Positions 55,063 to 64,000 of a stretch of 64,000 nt of DNA are shown one piece after another; positions within the stretch are counted from its first letter, which is position 1, and every line of letters starts with the position of its first letter. The notes under the pieces are model-generated. The model was not told where the DNA came from, ran no database searches, and worked only from the letters and a program-made list of their open reading frames with translations. This stretch comes from Rubripirellula tenax (GTDB lineage: Bacteria; Planctomycetota; Planctomycetia; Pirellulales; Pirellulaceae). The DNA is taken from contig NZ_SJPW01000001.1 of the NCBI RefSeq assembly GCF_007860125.1, positions 558,001-622,000 on the forward strand, in the 5' to 3' direction. Both the position numbers and the translations under genes were made by a program.

Positions 55063-58000
55063 GTGTCTTCTATCTATATCCATCTCGGTTGCCTCTTCGG
55101 ATTTTTCTTCGCCGCTGCAACCGCCTGGTCAGTCGAATCCCACACTCGCTGGCAAGCCGGTTTTTCACGTATTGATGTGACGCCCGTCGAACCAGTTCGC
55201 ACGACCGGATACTCCGACCGTGATCGGCCGAGTGAAGGAGTCGACACGCCGCTGAACGTTCGTGCGATGGCGCTGCGACATGGCGACGAAGCCATTCACG
55301 TGCTGGTCACCGTCGACAGCATCGGTATCAGCGGAGTGCAGACGCAACGACTGGCATCCGATATCGAAACGGCTCACGGAATCAAACGCAACCGACTTGT
55401 CATCAGCAGCACGCACACTCACGCGGCACCCGACTTGGTAACGGGACTGGACAATATCTTTATGACGCCGCTAAGCGACGATGAATCGGCTGCCCGCCAG
55501 CGCTATTCCGAACAACTGGATGCCGCCATCCTGAGGGCCGTCGATGAAGCCATCGATGACTTGGCACCGGCCGGCTTGTCGCATGGCCAGGGGGCGATCG
55601 GCTTCGCGGTGAACCGTCGCGTGATCCAGGACGGACGCTGGGTTCAATTCGGCGTTCAAGCCGATGGCCCCGTCGACCAGAGTGTTTCGACGATTCGCGT
55701 TTCGGACGCAGACGGAAAAATCCGCGGAGTTCTTTTCAACTACGCGTGCCATTGCACGACGCTTCCCGGAAACTATTTCCGCATCAATGCCGATTGGGCG
55801 GGTTACGCGGCGACGCAACTTGAAAAGTCGCATCCGGATTGTGTCGCGATGTGTACGATCGGATGTGGCGCCGATGCCAACCCGGAACCTCGTGGAAAAC
55901 CCGATATGGCGGCGATGCATGGGCTAGCGCTGGCTGGCGAAGTGAATCGTGTGATCAAGGAAGACATGCGACCGATCGACGAGCCGATCGAAGCCAACTT
56001 TGGTTTCGCAGGATTGTCGTTCGACTCGCCAACGACCGACGAATTGGCCGCGCGTGCCGCCAACGATGGGATTCAATACCAACGCAACGCGAAACATCTG
56101 CAAGAGACGCTGAAGGAACATGGGCGGTTGCCCGCCACCTATCCCGTACCGATTCAATCATGGCGTTTCGGCGATGACTTGACCATGATCTTCCTGGGGG
56201 GCGAAGTCGTGGTGGACTATGCGTTGCGATTGAAAAAAGAACTCGACGATCCGAGTCTTTGGGTGTCGGCCTACTGCAACGACGTACTCGGCTACATCGC
56301 TAGCGAGCGCATGCGTGGCGAAGGCGGCTACGAGTTCGATCGTTCGGCCGTCTTCTACAACTTGCCTGGACCGTGGGCGACCGGCAGCGAAGATTTGCTG
56401 ATTCACCGAGTCCATGAGATTCTCGAATCCGCTGTAAAACCATCACCGCTTACGCCCGACGATGCTCTGAACAGTATCCGTGTTCCCGATGGGTTCGCAG
56501 TGCAACTGGTTGCTTCGGAGCCACTGGTACGCGACCCGATCAACATCGCGTTCGGTCTCGACGGCCGGTTGTGGGTTGTCGAAATGGGTGACTATCCGGG
56601 AACCAATGACAACGCAGTGCCTCGCGGAAAGATCAAGTTCTTGTCGGACACCGATGGCGACGGAGTGTTTGACGCGGCGACGACATTTTTGGACGGCATC
56701 GAGTTCGCCACGGCGGTGCATCCGTGGAAGGACGGCTTGATCGTGTGCGCGGCGCCCGACATCTTTTTTGCTCGCGATACCGATGGTGACGGTGTGGCGG
56801 ACGAGCGGACGACTTGGTACACGGGCTTTCCGCTGGCGAACCCGCAACACCGCGTCAACGGATTCACTTACGGACTCGAACACGCGTTGCACTGTGCCAG
56901 CGGCGACAACCTGGGCGACTTAAAAGCGGTACGGACGGGCGAGACTGTGAACGCGTCGGGTCGTGACGTGCGGATCTGGCCGACGACGGGCAAGATCGAT
57001 CTGATCAGTGGACGGACCCAATACATTCGCTCTCGAAATGACTGGGGCGAGTGTTTCGGGAACGACAACAGTCGGCCGATGTACCACTACCCCATCGAAG
57101 ATCGCTATCTGCGACGCAATCCGGCCGCTGCGATCAGCAGTAGCCAGCAGCAACTGTTCAACCCGCCGTCGGCGCCGCCGGTGTTCCCGATCAGCAAAAC
57201 GGCGGATCGCTTCAACGACCTGTTCGCGGCGAACCGATTCACTTCGGCGTGCAGCAGCGTTGTGTTTCGTTCAAACGGACTGGGGGAATCGCTTGCGGGT
57301 GCCGCGCTGGTTTGCGAGCCCGTTCATAACTTAACCCACCGCTCGAAATTGGTATCCGATAGATCGAGCTATCGGGCCGAGCGTGATGCGTCGGAGTTGC
57401 AAAGCGAGTTTATCGCGTCCACCGACCCTTGGTTTCGTCCGGTTCGAGCGATCGAAGGAACCGATGGCATGCTGTGGGTTGTCGACATGTACCGACAAGT
57501 GATCGAACACCCCGAGTGGATCCCCGAGTCGTGGCAAAAACAGGTGGATTTGCGCGCCGGTGCGGAACAGGGTCGAATCTATCGCGTGGTACCGAAGGGC
57601 ACGTCGCCGAAAATTGAACTGCCGAATATCGCGGCGACTCCGGCGATCACCGTGGCGGCAATGTTGGATTCGGATTCGGGCGCGGTTCGCGATTTGGTTC
57701 AACAGCATTTGTTGTGTCACCCGGAAGCTGATGCCAAAGCGACACAGTGGCTGTTGGAGTCTTACTTGACCCGAGGCAAGACGCCTCAAACGCGACTGCA
57801 TGCCTTGTGGTGCCTGGCCGAACGCGACGAGCTGACACCCATGCTGTTGAAAATTGCGCTTGCTGACCGCCATTTCGGCGTCGTTCGATCGGCGATCTTG
57901 CTGAGCGAGTCGCGTTTGGACGAGCACCCCGATCTGCTGACGGCGCTGGCGAAGCTTGCCGACCACGATGACGCGCGGGTAAAGCTGCAACTGGCGCTCA

Positions 58001-59271
58001 CGCTTGGCGAAACGTCCGATAGCGAGGCAGGCGTCATTTTGGCTGAACTGGTCGACGATGCGACCACCGATGAATGGCTGGCGCGGGCGCTGATCACATC
58101 GGCGACGCCGCACGTGGACGTGTTGTTGCAAAAAAGTTTGGCCCGGATTCGCGATGGGTCGTCCGATGCCACCAGCACCGAAACGATTCGTTTGATTTCG
58201 CAGTTGATTCAAACGGCCTCGCAACACGGTTCCGGTGAAGCGATCCATCGCGTAACAGAGTCGTTGGATGCGGCGACCGAGGAATCGGAATGGGCGATAC
58301 CGCTGGCGACCGCTTTGATGGATCGCCGGAACAAATCTTCGTCCGATGGCAAGTGGTCCGAAACGTTGGTCCGTGTCTATCGGCAAGCAGCCGAAACAGT
58401 CGCCAGCGACAACGCAAGCGATACACGTCGCTGTCAGGCGATCGGATTGTTGGGCCGAGGTCTCGCCGACGACGATCTCGACTCACAAACGATGGTCGAT
58501 TTGATTTCGCCTCGCGTGCCGCTTGCGGTTCAGCTTGCCGCCGTCGCGCGTTTGGGGCAGATCGGACACGCGGCAGGCGGCGAGGCGTTGATCGCCACGT
58601 GGCCAACGATGTCTCAATCCGTGCGTGCCGCCACGATCCAACAAATGTTGACGAACGGCGAATGGACGACAAAGTTGCTTGCCGCGATGGAACGGGGCGA
58701 GATCTCGTCGCAAGAATTGAGTCCGGCCGCGAAACAGACGTTGCAAACGATTGGCAGCCCATCCTCCAAAGCACTGGCGCGGCGGTTGTTGGGCGATGTG
58801 GGTGCGACCGATCGCCAAGCGATCGTTGTGGACTACCTTTCAAAATTGAACGACGACGATGCCGATGTGACTCGCGGTGCGGAAGCGTTCAAGCGGATGT
58901 GTGCGGCGTGTCACGTCGCCGATGACCAGGGGCGGATGGCCGGCCCGAATCTGGTGAATCTGACGGACCGTTCGCCACGAGCTCTCGTCGAAGCCATCTT
59001 GGATCCGAATCGAGCGGTCGACCCGCAATATCGAAGCTACACCGTACTGCTCGAAGACGGCCGCGTGCTCAGCGGCGTGGTCGCCGAAGAAGCGGGCGAA
59101 AGCCTGACGCTGGTCCACGCCGACGGGAAACGAACCACGATTTCAAGACGCGATATCGACCAGATGCGAAGCACCGGATTGTCCTTGATGCCCCAGGGAT
59201 TCGAATCCGAATTGCCGCCACCGCTGATGAGCGATGTGTTGAAATATGTGCGAGAGGCGATGGTGCGTTAG
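55063..59271 (+). CDS. Fusion of ceramidase-like domain, PVC-type dehydrogenase, HEAT repeats and cytochrome c
   Basis: A 1402-residue secreted protein; GTG 55063 after GTGGAG gives a signal peptide (CLFGFFFAAATAWS), while a TTG at 55030 would add 11 residues. Residues about 25-440 resemble the neutral/alkaline non-lysosomal ceramidase N-terminal domain (ISSTHTHAAPDL; FNYACHCTTLPG; TIGCGADANPEPRG, with His/Cys residues near a zinc site). Residues about 470-850 are the PVC-type membrane-bound dehydrogenase propeller (PDGFAVQLVASEPLVRDP; LDGRLWVVEMGDYPG; FLSDTDGDGVFD). HEAT-like helices follow (about 860-1270). A CxxCH heme site lies at C1280-C1283-H1284 (MCAACHVADDQGRMAGPNL). It may hydrolyse amide-linked lipids or sugars and oxidise the product, passing electrons to the heme. 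Confidence 0.9.
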   Translation: MSSIYIHLGCLFGFFFAAATAWSVESHTRWQAGFSRIDVTPVEPVRTTGYSDRDRPSEGVDTPLNVRAMALRHGDEAIHVLVTVDSIGISGVQTQRLASDIETAHGIKRNRLVISSTHTHAAPDLVTGLDNIFMTPLSDDESAARQRYSEQLDAAILRAVDEAIDDLAPAGLSHGQGAIGFAVNRRVIQDGRWVQFGVQADGPVDQSVSTIRVSDADGKIRGVLFNYACHCTTLPGNYFRINADWAGYAATQLEKSHPDCVAMCTIGCGADANPEPRGKPDMAAMHGLALAGEVNRVIKEDMRPIDEPIEANFGFAGLSFDSPTTDELAARAANDGIQYQRNAKHLQETLKEHGRLPATYPVPIQSWRFGDDLTMIFLGGEVVVDYALRLKKELDDPSLWVSAYCNDVLGYIASERMRGEGGYEFDRSAVFYNLPGPWATGSEDLLIHRVHEILESAVKPSPLTPDDALNSIRVPDGFAVQLVASEPLVRDPINIAFGLDGRLWVVEMGDYPGTNDNAVPRGKIKFLSDTDGDGVFDAATTFLDGIEFATAVHPWKDGLIVCAAPDIFFARDTDGDGVADERTTWYTGFPLANPQHRVNGFTYGLEHALHCASGDNLGDLKAVRTGETVNASGRDVRIWPTTGKIDLISGRTQYIRSRNDWGECFGNDNSRPMYHYPIEDRYLRRNPAAAISSSQQQLFNPPSAPPVFPISKTADRFNDLFAANRFTSACSSVVFRSNGLGESLAGAALVCEPVHNLTHRSKLVSDRSSYRAERDASELQSEFIASTDPWFRPVRAIEGTDGMLWVVDMYRQVIEHPEWIPESWQKQVDLRAGAEQGRIYRVVPKGTSPKIELPNIAATPAITVAAMLDSDSGAVRDLVQQHLLCHPEADAKATQWLLESYLTRGKTPQTRLHALWCLAERDELTPMLLKIALADRHFGVVRSAILLSESRLDEHPDLLTALAKLADHDDARVKLQLALTLGETSDSEAGVILAELVDDATTDEWLARALITSATPHVDVLLQKSLARIRDGSSDATSTETIRLISQLIQTASQHGSGEAIHRVTESLDAATEESEWAIPLATALMDRRNKSSSDGKWSETLVRVYRQAAETVASDNASDTRRCQAIGLLGRGLADDDLDSQTMVDLISPRVPLAVQLAAVARLGQIGHAAGGEALIATWPTMSQSVRAATIQQMLTNGEWTTKLLAAMERGEISSQELSPAAKQTLQTIGSPSSKALARRLLGDVGATDRQAIVVDYLSKLNDDDADVTRGAEAFKRMCAACHVADDQGRMAGPNLVNLTDRSPRALVEAILDPNRAVDPQYRSYTVLLEDGRVLSGVVAEEAGESLTLVHADGKRTTISRRDIDQMRSTGLSLMPQGFESELPPPLMSDVLKYVREAMVR

Positions 59272-59394
59272 TCACTTTTGAATTCAACGTGACGCCAAGT
59301 GTTTTGGCCGTTTACGTCTCTTCCTTTCCCAACGTCGATGTGGCATCGATTAAGGTAGTCAGCAATCACAACCTTCAAGAGCGGATCACGTCGA

Positions 59395-62300
59395 ATGGCC
59401 TCACGCAATCTCCGTCGCATTCGCAAGTTCCAACGCGTTTTCGAGTCACTCGAGGCACGCCAACTTCTCACCGCCACCTTGGCCGACGTCGTTACCGTAT
59501 CTCCGCTGAGTTCGGCGTACGACGATGGCGGTTGGGTACAAGTTGGCTCGGTTGCGAAGCCGGAAATTGATACCGGCGGTCATTCGATCGTCACGTTGGG
59601 CGAGAACCAGTACTTTTTCGACATTCCGTTCCAGGAAAGTGTCGACACGCTTTCAACGATGGACCGAATCGCGGTTGACAAGGCAAATCGCTATCGATTG
59701 ACGGCTGACTCATACGACATAACATCCCGAAAACGATTGCGACTGGGCTACATCGCCTATGACGGAGACGGCTTGCCGATTTCGCCGGCTCACGTTTCTA
59801 AGTACGCGGGTTCGACAGACACGGCCCTGCTGGCTCCGGTGCAACCGGGTGATACGTCTATTTTGGTCGGAAACGCCAGCGGATGGAGTCAGTCCGGCAC
59901 CACCGGCACACGAGTACTTGCGTGGTTCGGATACCAGGATGGCGCTGGCACCGTTCATGCGGACTACACTTACACTCGCAACGTTCTCGGTACATCGATC
60001 CAACCGGCGTGGAATTCCGACGCGATCCAGTACGGTGTTGGCGACCGGATCACACTGAACCATCCGTGGTCCGGCCCGGCATTAGCCGCTGGGACTGCGA
60101 TTCGTAACGCGATGGTCGACGACGGATCGTTTTCGATCCCCTTTGAAGTCACCGAACACGGAAACAATCTGGAATACCGTGTCACCTGGGGTCAGGGCCA
60201 GAGCATCCGCTTCGATGCGAGCCTTGGCGGTCGTGCGTGGAACCCAAGTAGTGGTATGCAACGCGGGCTTCCACCAGGAGTCGCTTCGATCTCGATCACA
60301 TCCAACCTTCCCGTGTTCCGCGGCGTGTTGGTTCAAGAGAGCCCGGCGACGAATCACTCGCCGGTGCCGTTGACGTTTGGCGGACAAACGCGGTTGGTGG
60401 GTTCCCAGTCGATGCGAACGTCGGTGTCCGACCAAGCGACCCAGGTTGACCCGGCGATCGCCACGTCGTTGTCGGCAACTGTTTCCGTTCAAACAACGAC
60501 GTCACAGCCATCTGCCGTCGACGTTCATTCGATTGGCTATCAAGCCTACGACGCCGATGGTTTGCTGATCGAGTCGCAACATAGCCAACGTTTCGGAGCA
60601 TCCGTCGATACGATTTTGACGGCCGCTTTGCAGCCGGGCGACACACAAATCCACTTGCAGGACGCGACCGGATGGAACAACAACGGCGCCGACCCACGCG
60701 GTCGGTTGATTGCATGGTACGGATACACCGACGGCTCGGGCACGGCGCATCCCGATTATTCCTACACGCGCAACGTCGCAGGTGACCCGTCGGCGGGCTT
60801 GTGGGATGTGGGCGCGATTGTCGGCGACACGATCACGTTGTCGTCGCCTTGGGCGGGTCCAACGATTGCGGCCGGATCGGCCGTACGAAATACGTTTGCT
60901 GGTCAATCGCTGAATCCCGTGATTGCCGACCGATTGGTGCTGCCAACCAGCGCGACGCGAATGCAGTCTCCGTCGATGTCGGGATTCTGGGCCGACGGCA
61001 CGCCGACCGATCACCAATGGCCGCCCGGAACCGACTCGATACGCGCGGCGGTCGAGTTGAACCAAACAAATTTCACGGCCGATGATCGCGTTGTGGTTGA
61101 GTCATTCTTGGTCGCCTCGTCGGTGATCACAACGTCGGTTCCGGTTTCGGGAAGTCACACGTTGACGCTGGACGTGTTGGCCAATGATCCGATCGCGTCG
61201 TCGACTGTATCGCTAGTGAACGTGACCGCGCCACGATTCGGGACGGCATCGATCCGACCGGACGGAAGCGTCGACTATCAATCGGCTCCGAACTTTGTCG
61301 GCACCGACACGTTCATGTACAAGGCGACAGATTCGGCAACGTCGCTGTCGTATCAAGAAACCGTTGTCATCGAGATCCGCGGCTCCGACGTGGCACTCGA
61401 TCCGGCGCTGTCCCAAAGCATCGATTCGGCGGGCCAAACGGCATCCCAATCGAACCCACCGATCGCTGTGGATGACAGTGGACAACCAACGTTTCACGTC
61501 GTATCCGGTGCGACGCTATTGGCCGACGGTGTATCCATTGAGTCGGTCCTAGCCCACGACGGAACGAACGGACTTGGCCTGAGCGAACCGGTCGCCGTTT
61601 CGTTCGTCGACGGTCCTCGTCATGGAAGCCTGCGATTGGCGGCCGACGGAACGTTTACGTATCAATCGGTCGATGGCTTTGTCGGCACCGACTCCTTTCG
61701 CTACTCCATTTTCGATGGCGTCGACAGCGATACAGCGATGGTGGTTGTGGATGTTTTGGCGGACGAGGTCAAATTGGTGCTCGCGAATCTAAAGAGACTT
61801 GCGACGGCCGTACGCAACTACCACAGCGCCTTCAAGCAGCTTCCCGTTCAGAGCGGTTCGGGTACCGATGACTATTTCGATGCCGATGGCAAGCCGCACC
61901 TCAGTTGGCGTGTGCATTTGCTTCCATTCCTGGGTTACTACGACCTGTTTAACCAATTTCGCTTGGACGAACCCTACGACAGTTCCCACAACTTGCCGCT
62001 GGCTGCGCAGATGCCAGATGTATTCGGTGACGGGTCGGGAACGGCAACCGATCAAACACGGATCCAAACGATGGTATCGCTGCGGAGCCAGTTCGCATCG
62101 AATCCGCTGCCTGCCTGGGGACCAGTTGGCTTTAACCAAGACGAAGCCGGGACTAAGTTTCGAGACATTCTTGATGGGCTTTCAAACACGATCATGTTGA
62201 TCCAAACGGGTGCCGAAAAGTCCGTTACTTGGACGGCACCAGAGGACGCGACCTTTGACGTCGATGATCCCATTGCCACCGTGGGAACCATCTCGCCCGA

Positions 62301-64000
62301 CGGCGTCAACGTCGTCATGTTTGATGGATTCGGTATTCGCTTGCCTGCCGATATCGACACCAACGACTTCGGTTCTTTGGCGACTCGAAGTGGATGGTCG
62401 GACGAACCGCTGGTCAATGTTCGTGAAATCGCTCGCCAGATCGATGCGGTTGCTTACGACTACGGCGGTTCGCAGCAGGATGCGTCGCTATTTCAGATCA
62501 ATTTAGCCCTTAACAATTACCATTCCGCCTATGCTCAACTTCCGCCCAATAGCGGATGGCCAAGAGACACCAACGGATTTCCGCTATTAAGCTGGCGCGT
62601 GTATTTGTTACCGTTCATCGAGCAGCAGCAACTGTATGAGCGATTCAACTTGGACGAACCATGGGACAGCCCGAACAACTTGCCGTTGCTGGACGAGATG
62701 CCGGATGTATTTCGCAGCCAGAGTGACGCCGTCGACTCCAACACGACCCGCTTTAAAATTCCATGGGGTGTGGGTGGCGCTTACGACAAGCGTGCCGATG
62801 GAAGTCCCGCCGTGCCGAAGTTTAGCGATTTCCGCGACGGTCTGGAAAACACGCTGCTGGTTGTCGAAACGGGAACAGACACCGCGGTTGCCTGGTCCAA
62901 ACCCGATACGTTCGACTTCGACCTCGCAGACCCAAAGAATTTTCTGGGCAGCCTCCCCGACCCGTTCTTTCGCGCGATCGCCGCCGACGGAACGTTAATC
63001 CACTTACCGGCCGACATTGATGACGCGGTTCTATCGGCGTTGATCACCAAGAACGCTCAGACGACCTATGGCAACGGCAACGTACCGACCAGCGAGATCG
63101 TCGATGTGGAATCGCTGCGCACGAAATACACCTCGCTCAATTCGCCCGACGTTGCGATAGACCGCTCCAACGACATGAAAACGATCGGGCTGGCAACACA
63201 CAATTTTCATTCTGCTTTTCGAGCGCTGCCGGTCATTGATTCACCCGAATTTTTTGACGCCGATGGACGACCGCACTTGAGCTGGCGAGTGCATCTGTTG
63301 CCGTTCTTGGGTCACCGGACACTTTACGATCAATTTGCCCTTGATGAAGGGTGGGACAGCGCAACCAACTTGCCGCTACTTCAATCGATGCCCGACGTGT
63401 ATCGTTCGCTGGGCGATTCCTGGGATAGCGTCAAAACACGAGTGCAACGATTCGTCGACGGCGGAACCGAAGAGTTCGGATTTCGTAACGGCGCACCGTT
63501 CAGAAGCACCGGTGCCGCACCTCGGTTCCGAGACTTCCTTGACGGTTTGTCGAACACCCTATTGTTTGTCGAATCCGGCCCCGACGTCGCCGTGAATTGG
63601 ACCCAGCCCGATGACATCACCTTCGACCCGGCCAACCCGTTTGCAAATATGGGTGACGTGGCGGACGGATTCTGGGCGGTCTACGCAGACGGTGCAGTCA
63701 GCTTTTTGCAAGATGTCCGTGACGAAGACATGGCACTGTTGATTCGTGCGAATGATCGAACGATTCCCTCGACGACTCGCATGAGGTTCTCGGCGAAGAA
63801 AATCGATGTGGTCGAAGGCGGCGGAATTGGTAGCGTCGAAGTCGTTCCCGTCGAAAGATATGCCAGCTCCGTCGCCGTGACGGTGGACGATCCGAGTGCT
63901 GTCGAAATTTGGCCCAGTGTGCTGACGTTGACACCCGACGATTGGACGGTGCCGCGATCGATTTCGGTGCGTGCGATCGATGACGCGTTGACGACCGGAC
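59395..64000 (+). CDS. Giant secreted protein with Ig-like and three DUF1559-like modules (partial, continues past window)
   Basis: At least 1535 residues; no stop before the window ends. ATG 59395 gives a basic N-terminus and RVFESLEARQLLTATL, the LExRxLL(S/T)A motif of giant planctomycete secreted proteins. Two related beta-rich repeats of about 230 residues come first (GVGDRITLNHPWSGP; IVGDTITLSSPWAGP). Two cadherin/Ig-like units follow (DVLANDP; NFVGTDTFMYKATD; GFVGTDSFRYSIFDG). Then three DUF1559-like modules: NYHSAFKQLP with DILDGLSNTIMLIQTG (from about 61780), NYHSAYAQLP (from about 62490) and NFHSAFRALP with DFLDGLSNTLLFVESG (from about 63175). None has the pilin-like signal. The end (DVVEGGGIGSVEVVP) looks like the start of a Calx-beta-type unit. 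Function unknown, probably adhesion or matrix. Confidence 0.87.
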   Translation, partial: MASRNLRRIRKFQRVFESLEARQLLTATLADVVTVSPLSSAYDDGGWVQVGSVAKPEIDTGGHSIVTLGENQYFFDIPFQESVDTLSTMDRIAVDKANRYRLTADSYDITSRKRLRLGYIAYDGDGLPISPAHVSKYAGSTDTALLAPVQPGDTSILVGNASGWSQSGTTGTRVLAWFGYQDGAGTVHADYTYTRNVLGTSIQPAWNSDAIQYGVGDRITLNHPWSGPALAAGTAIRNAMVDDGSFSIPFEVTEHGNNLEYRVTWGQGQSIRFDASLGGRAWNPSSGMQRGLPPGVASISITSNLPVFRGVLVQESPATNHSPVPLTFGGQTRLVGSQSMRTSVSDQATQVDPAIATSLSATVSVQTTTSQPSAVDVHSIGYQAYDADGLLIESQHSQRFGASVDTILTAALQPGDTQIHLQDATGWNNNGADPRGRLIAWYGYTDGSGTAHPDYSYTRNVAGDPSAGLWDVGAIVGDTITLSSPWAGPTIAAGSAVRNTFAGQSLNPVIADRLVLPTSATRMQSPSMSGFWADGTPTDHQWPPGTDSIRAAVELNQTNFTADDRVVVESFLVASSVITTSVPVSGSHTLTLDVLANDPIASSTVSLVNVTAPRFGTASIRPDGSVDYQSAPNFVGTDTFMYKATDSATSLSYQETVVIEIRGSDVALDPALSQSIDSAGQTASQSNPPIAVDDSGQPTFHVVSGATLLADGVSIESVLAHDGTNGLGLSEPVAVSFVDGPRHGSLRLAADGTFTYQSVDGFVGTDSFRYSIFDGVDSDTAMVVVDVLADEVKLVLANLKRLATAVRNYHSAFKQLPVQSGSGTDDYFDADGKPHLSWRVHLLPFLGYYDLFNQFRLDEPYDSSHNLPLAAQMPDVFGDGSGTATDQTRIQTMVSLRSQFASNPLPAWGPVGFNQDEAGTKFRDILDGLSNTIMLIQTGAEKSVTWTAPEDATFDVDDPIATVGTISPDGVNVVMFDGFGIRLPADIDTNDFGSLATRSGWSDEPLVNVREIARQIDAVAYDYGGSQQDASLFQINLALNNYHSAYAQLPPNSGWPRDTNGFPLLSWRVYLLPFIEQQQLYERFNLDEPWDSPNNLPLLDEMPDVFRSQSDAVDSNTTRFKIPWGVGGAYDKRADGSPAVPKFSDFRDGLENTLLVVETGTDTAVAWSKPDTFDFDLADPKNFLGSLPDPFFRAIAADGTLIHLPADIDDAVLSALITKNAQTTYGNGNVPTSEIVDVESLRTKYTSLNSPDVAIDRSNDMKTIGLATHNFHSAFRALPVIDSPEFFDADGRPHLSWRVHLLPFLGHRTLYDQFALDEGWDSATNLPLLQSMPDVYRSLGDSWDSVKTRVQRFVDGGTEEFGFRNGAPFRSTGAAPRFRDFLDGLSNTLLFVESGPDVAVNWTQPDDITFDPANPFANMGDVADGFWAVYADGAVSFLQDVRDEDMALLIRANDRTIPSTTRMRFSAKKIDVVEGGGIGSVEVVPVERYASSVAVTVDDPSAVEIWPSVLTLTPDDWTVPRSISVRAIDDALTTG

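Overview
The window looks like a chromosome segment of a planctomycete, most likely a Pirellulaceae member of the Rhodopirellula type. This rests on the combination of DUF1559 pseudopilin-like proteins, DUF1552 with DUF1592/1588/1587-type cytochrome proteins, a DUF1800/DUF1501 pair, a PVC-type dehydrogenase with a CxxCH domain, several PEP-CTERM proteins, a sulfatase, and giant secreted proteins with an N-terminal LExRxLL(S/T)A motif. There is no phage, transposase, CRISPR array or rRNA. One tRNA gene, tRNA-Leu(CAG), is present.

Layout. 0-6.5 kb: small lipoprotein, DUF1559 protein, then a minus-strand unit of MBL hydrolase, multi-domain cytochrome protein and DUF1552 protein. 6.7-12.2 kb: tRNA-Leu and three secreted PEP-CTERM hydrolases (SGNH, sialate O-acetylesterase-like, GH128-like). 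12.8-16.4 kb: DUF1800 and DUF1501 pair. 16.4-21.7 kb: minus-strand unit of SSS transporter, ribulokinase, SMP-30 and the ribosome-assembly GTPase RbgA. 21.9-25.0 kb: sulfatase translationally coupled to a PQQ-like beta-propeller protein. 25.2-27.8 kb: a PEP-CTERM metalloprotease broken by an 8-bp tandem duplication, convergent with and overlapping pgi. 28-50 kb: an exopolysaccharide locus with acyltransferase, three O-antigen ligase/polymerase-like membrane proteins, three intact GT4 glycosyltransferases plus one truncated copy, flippase, methyltransferase and BY-kinase. A large subtilase gene of different composition lies between the truncated and the intact glycosyltransferase copies.

50.4-53.9 kb: a tightly packed trio downstream of the polysaccharide genes. 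It encodes a PP2C phosphatase fused to a cyclic-nucleotide-binding-like domain and two tandem ligand-gated ion channels of the prokaryotic ionotropic glutamate receptor (GluR0) type. One channel has a perfect potassium filter (TTVGYGD); the other has lost it. I consider this the most exciting candidate system in the window. 54-64 kb: a PEP-CTERM protein, a ceramidase/PVC-dehydrogenase/cytochrome c fusion, and a giant secreted protein, running off the window, that carries three DUF1559-like modules without any pilin-like N-terminus.

Functional reading (inference): the organism secretes many enzymes against complex, probably sulfated, polysaccharides, makes its own exopolysaccharide, and may couple this to amino-acid-gated ion flux and phosphatase signalling. 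Start codons were moved from the longest possible frame wherever a signal peptide, family start or ribosome binding site argued for it.
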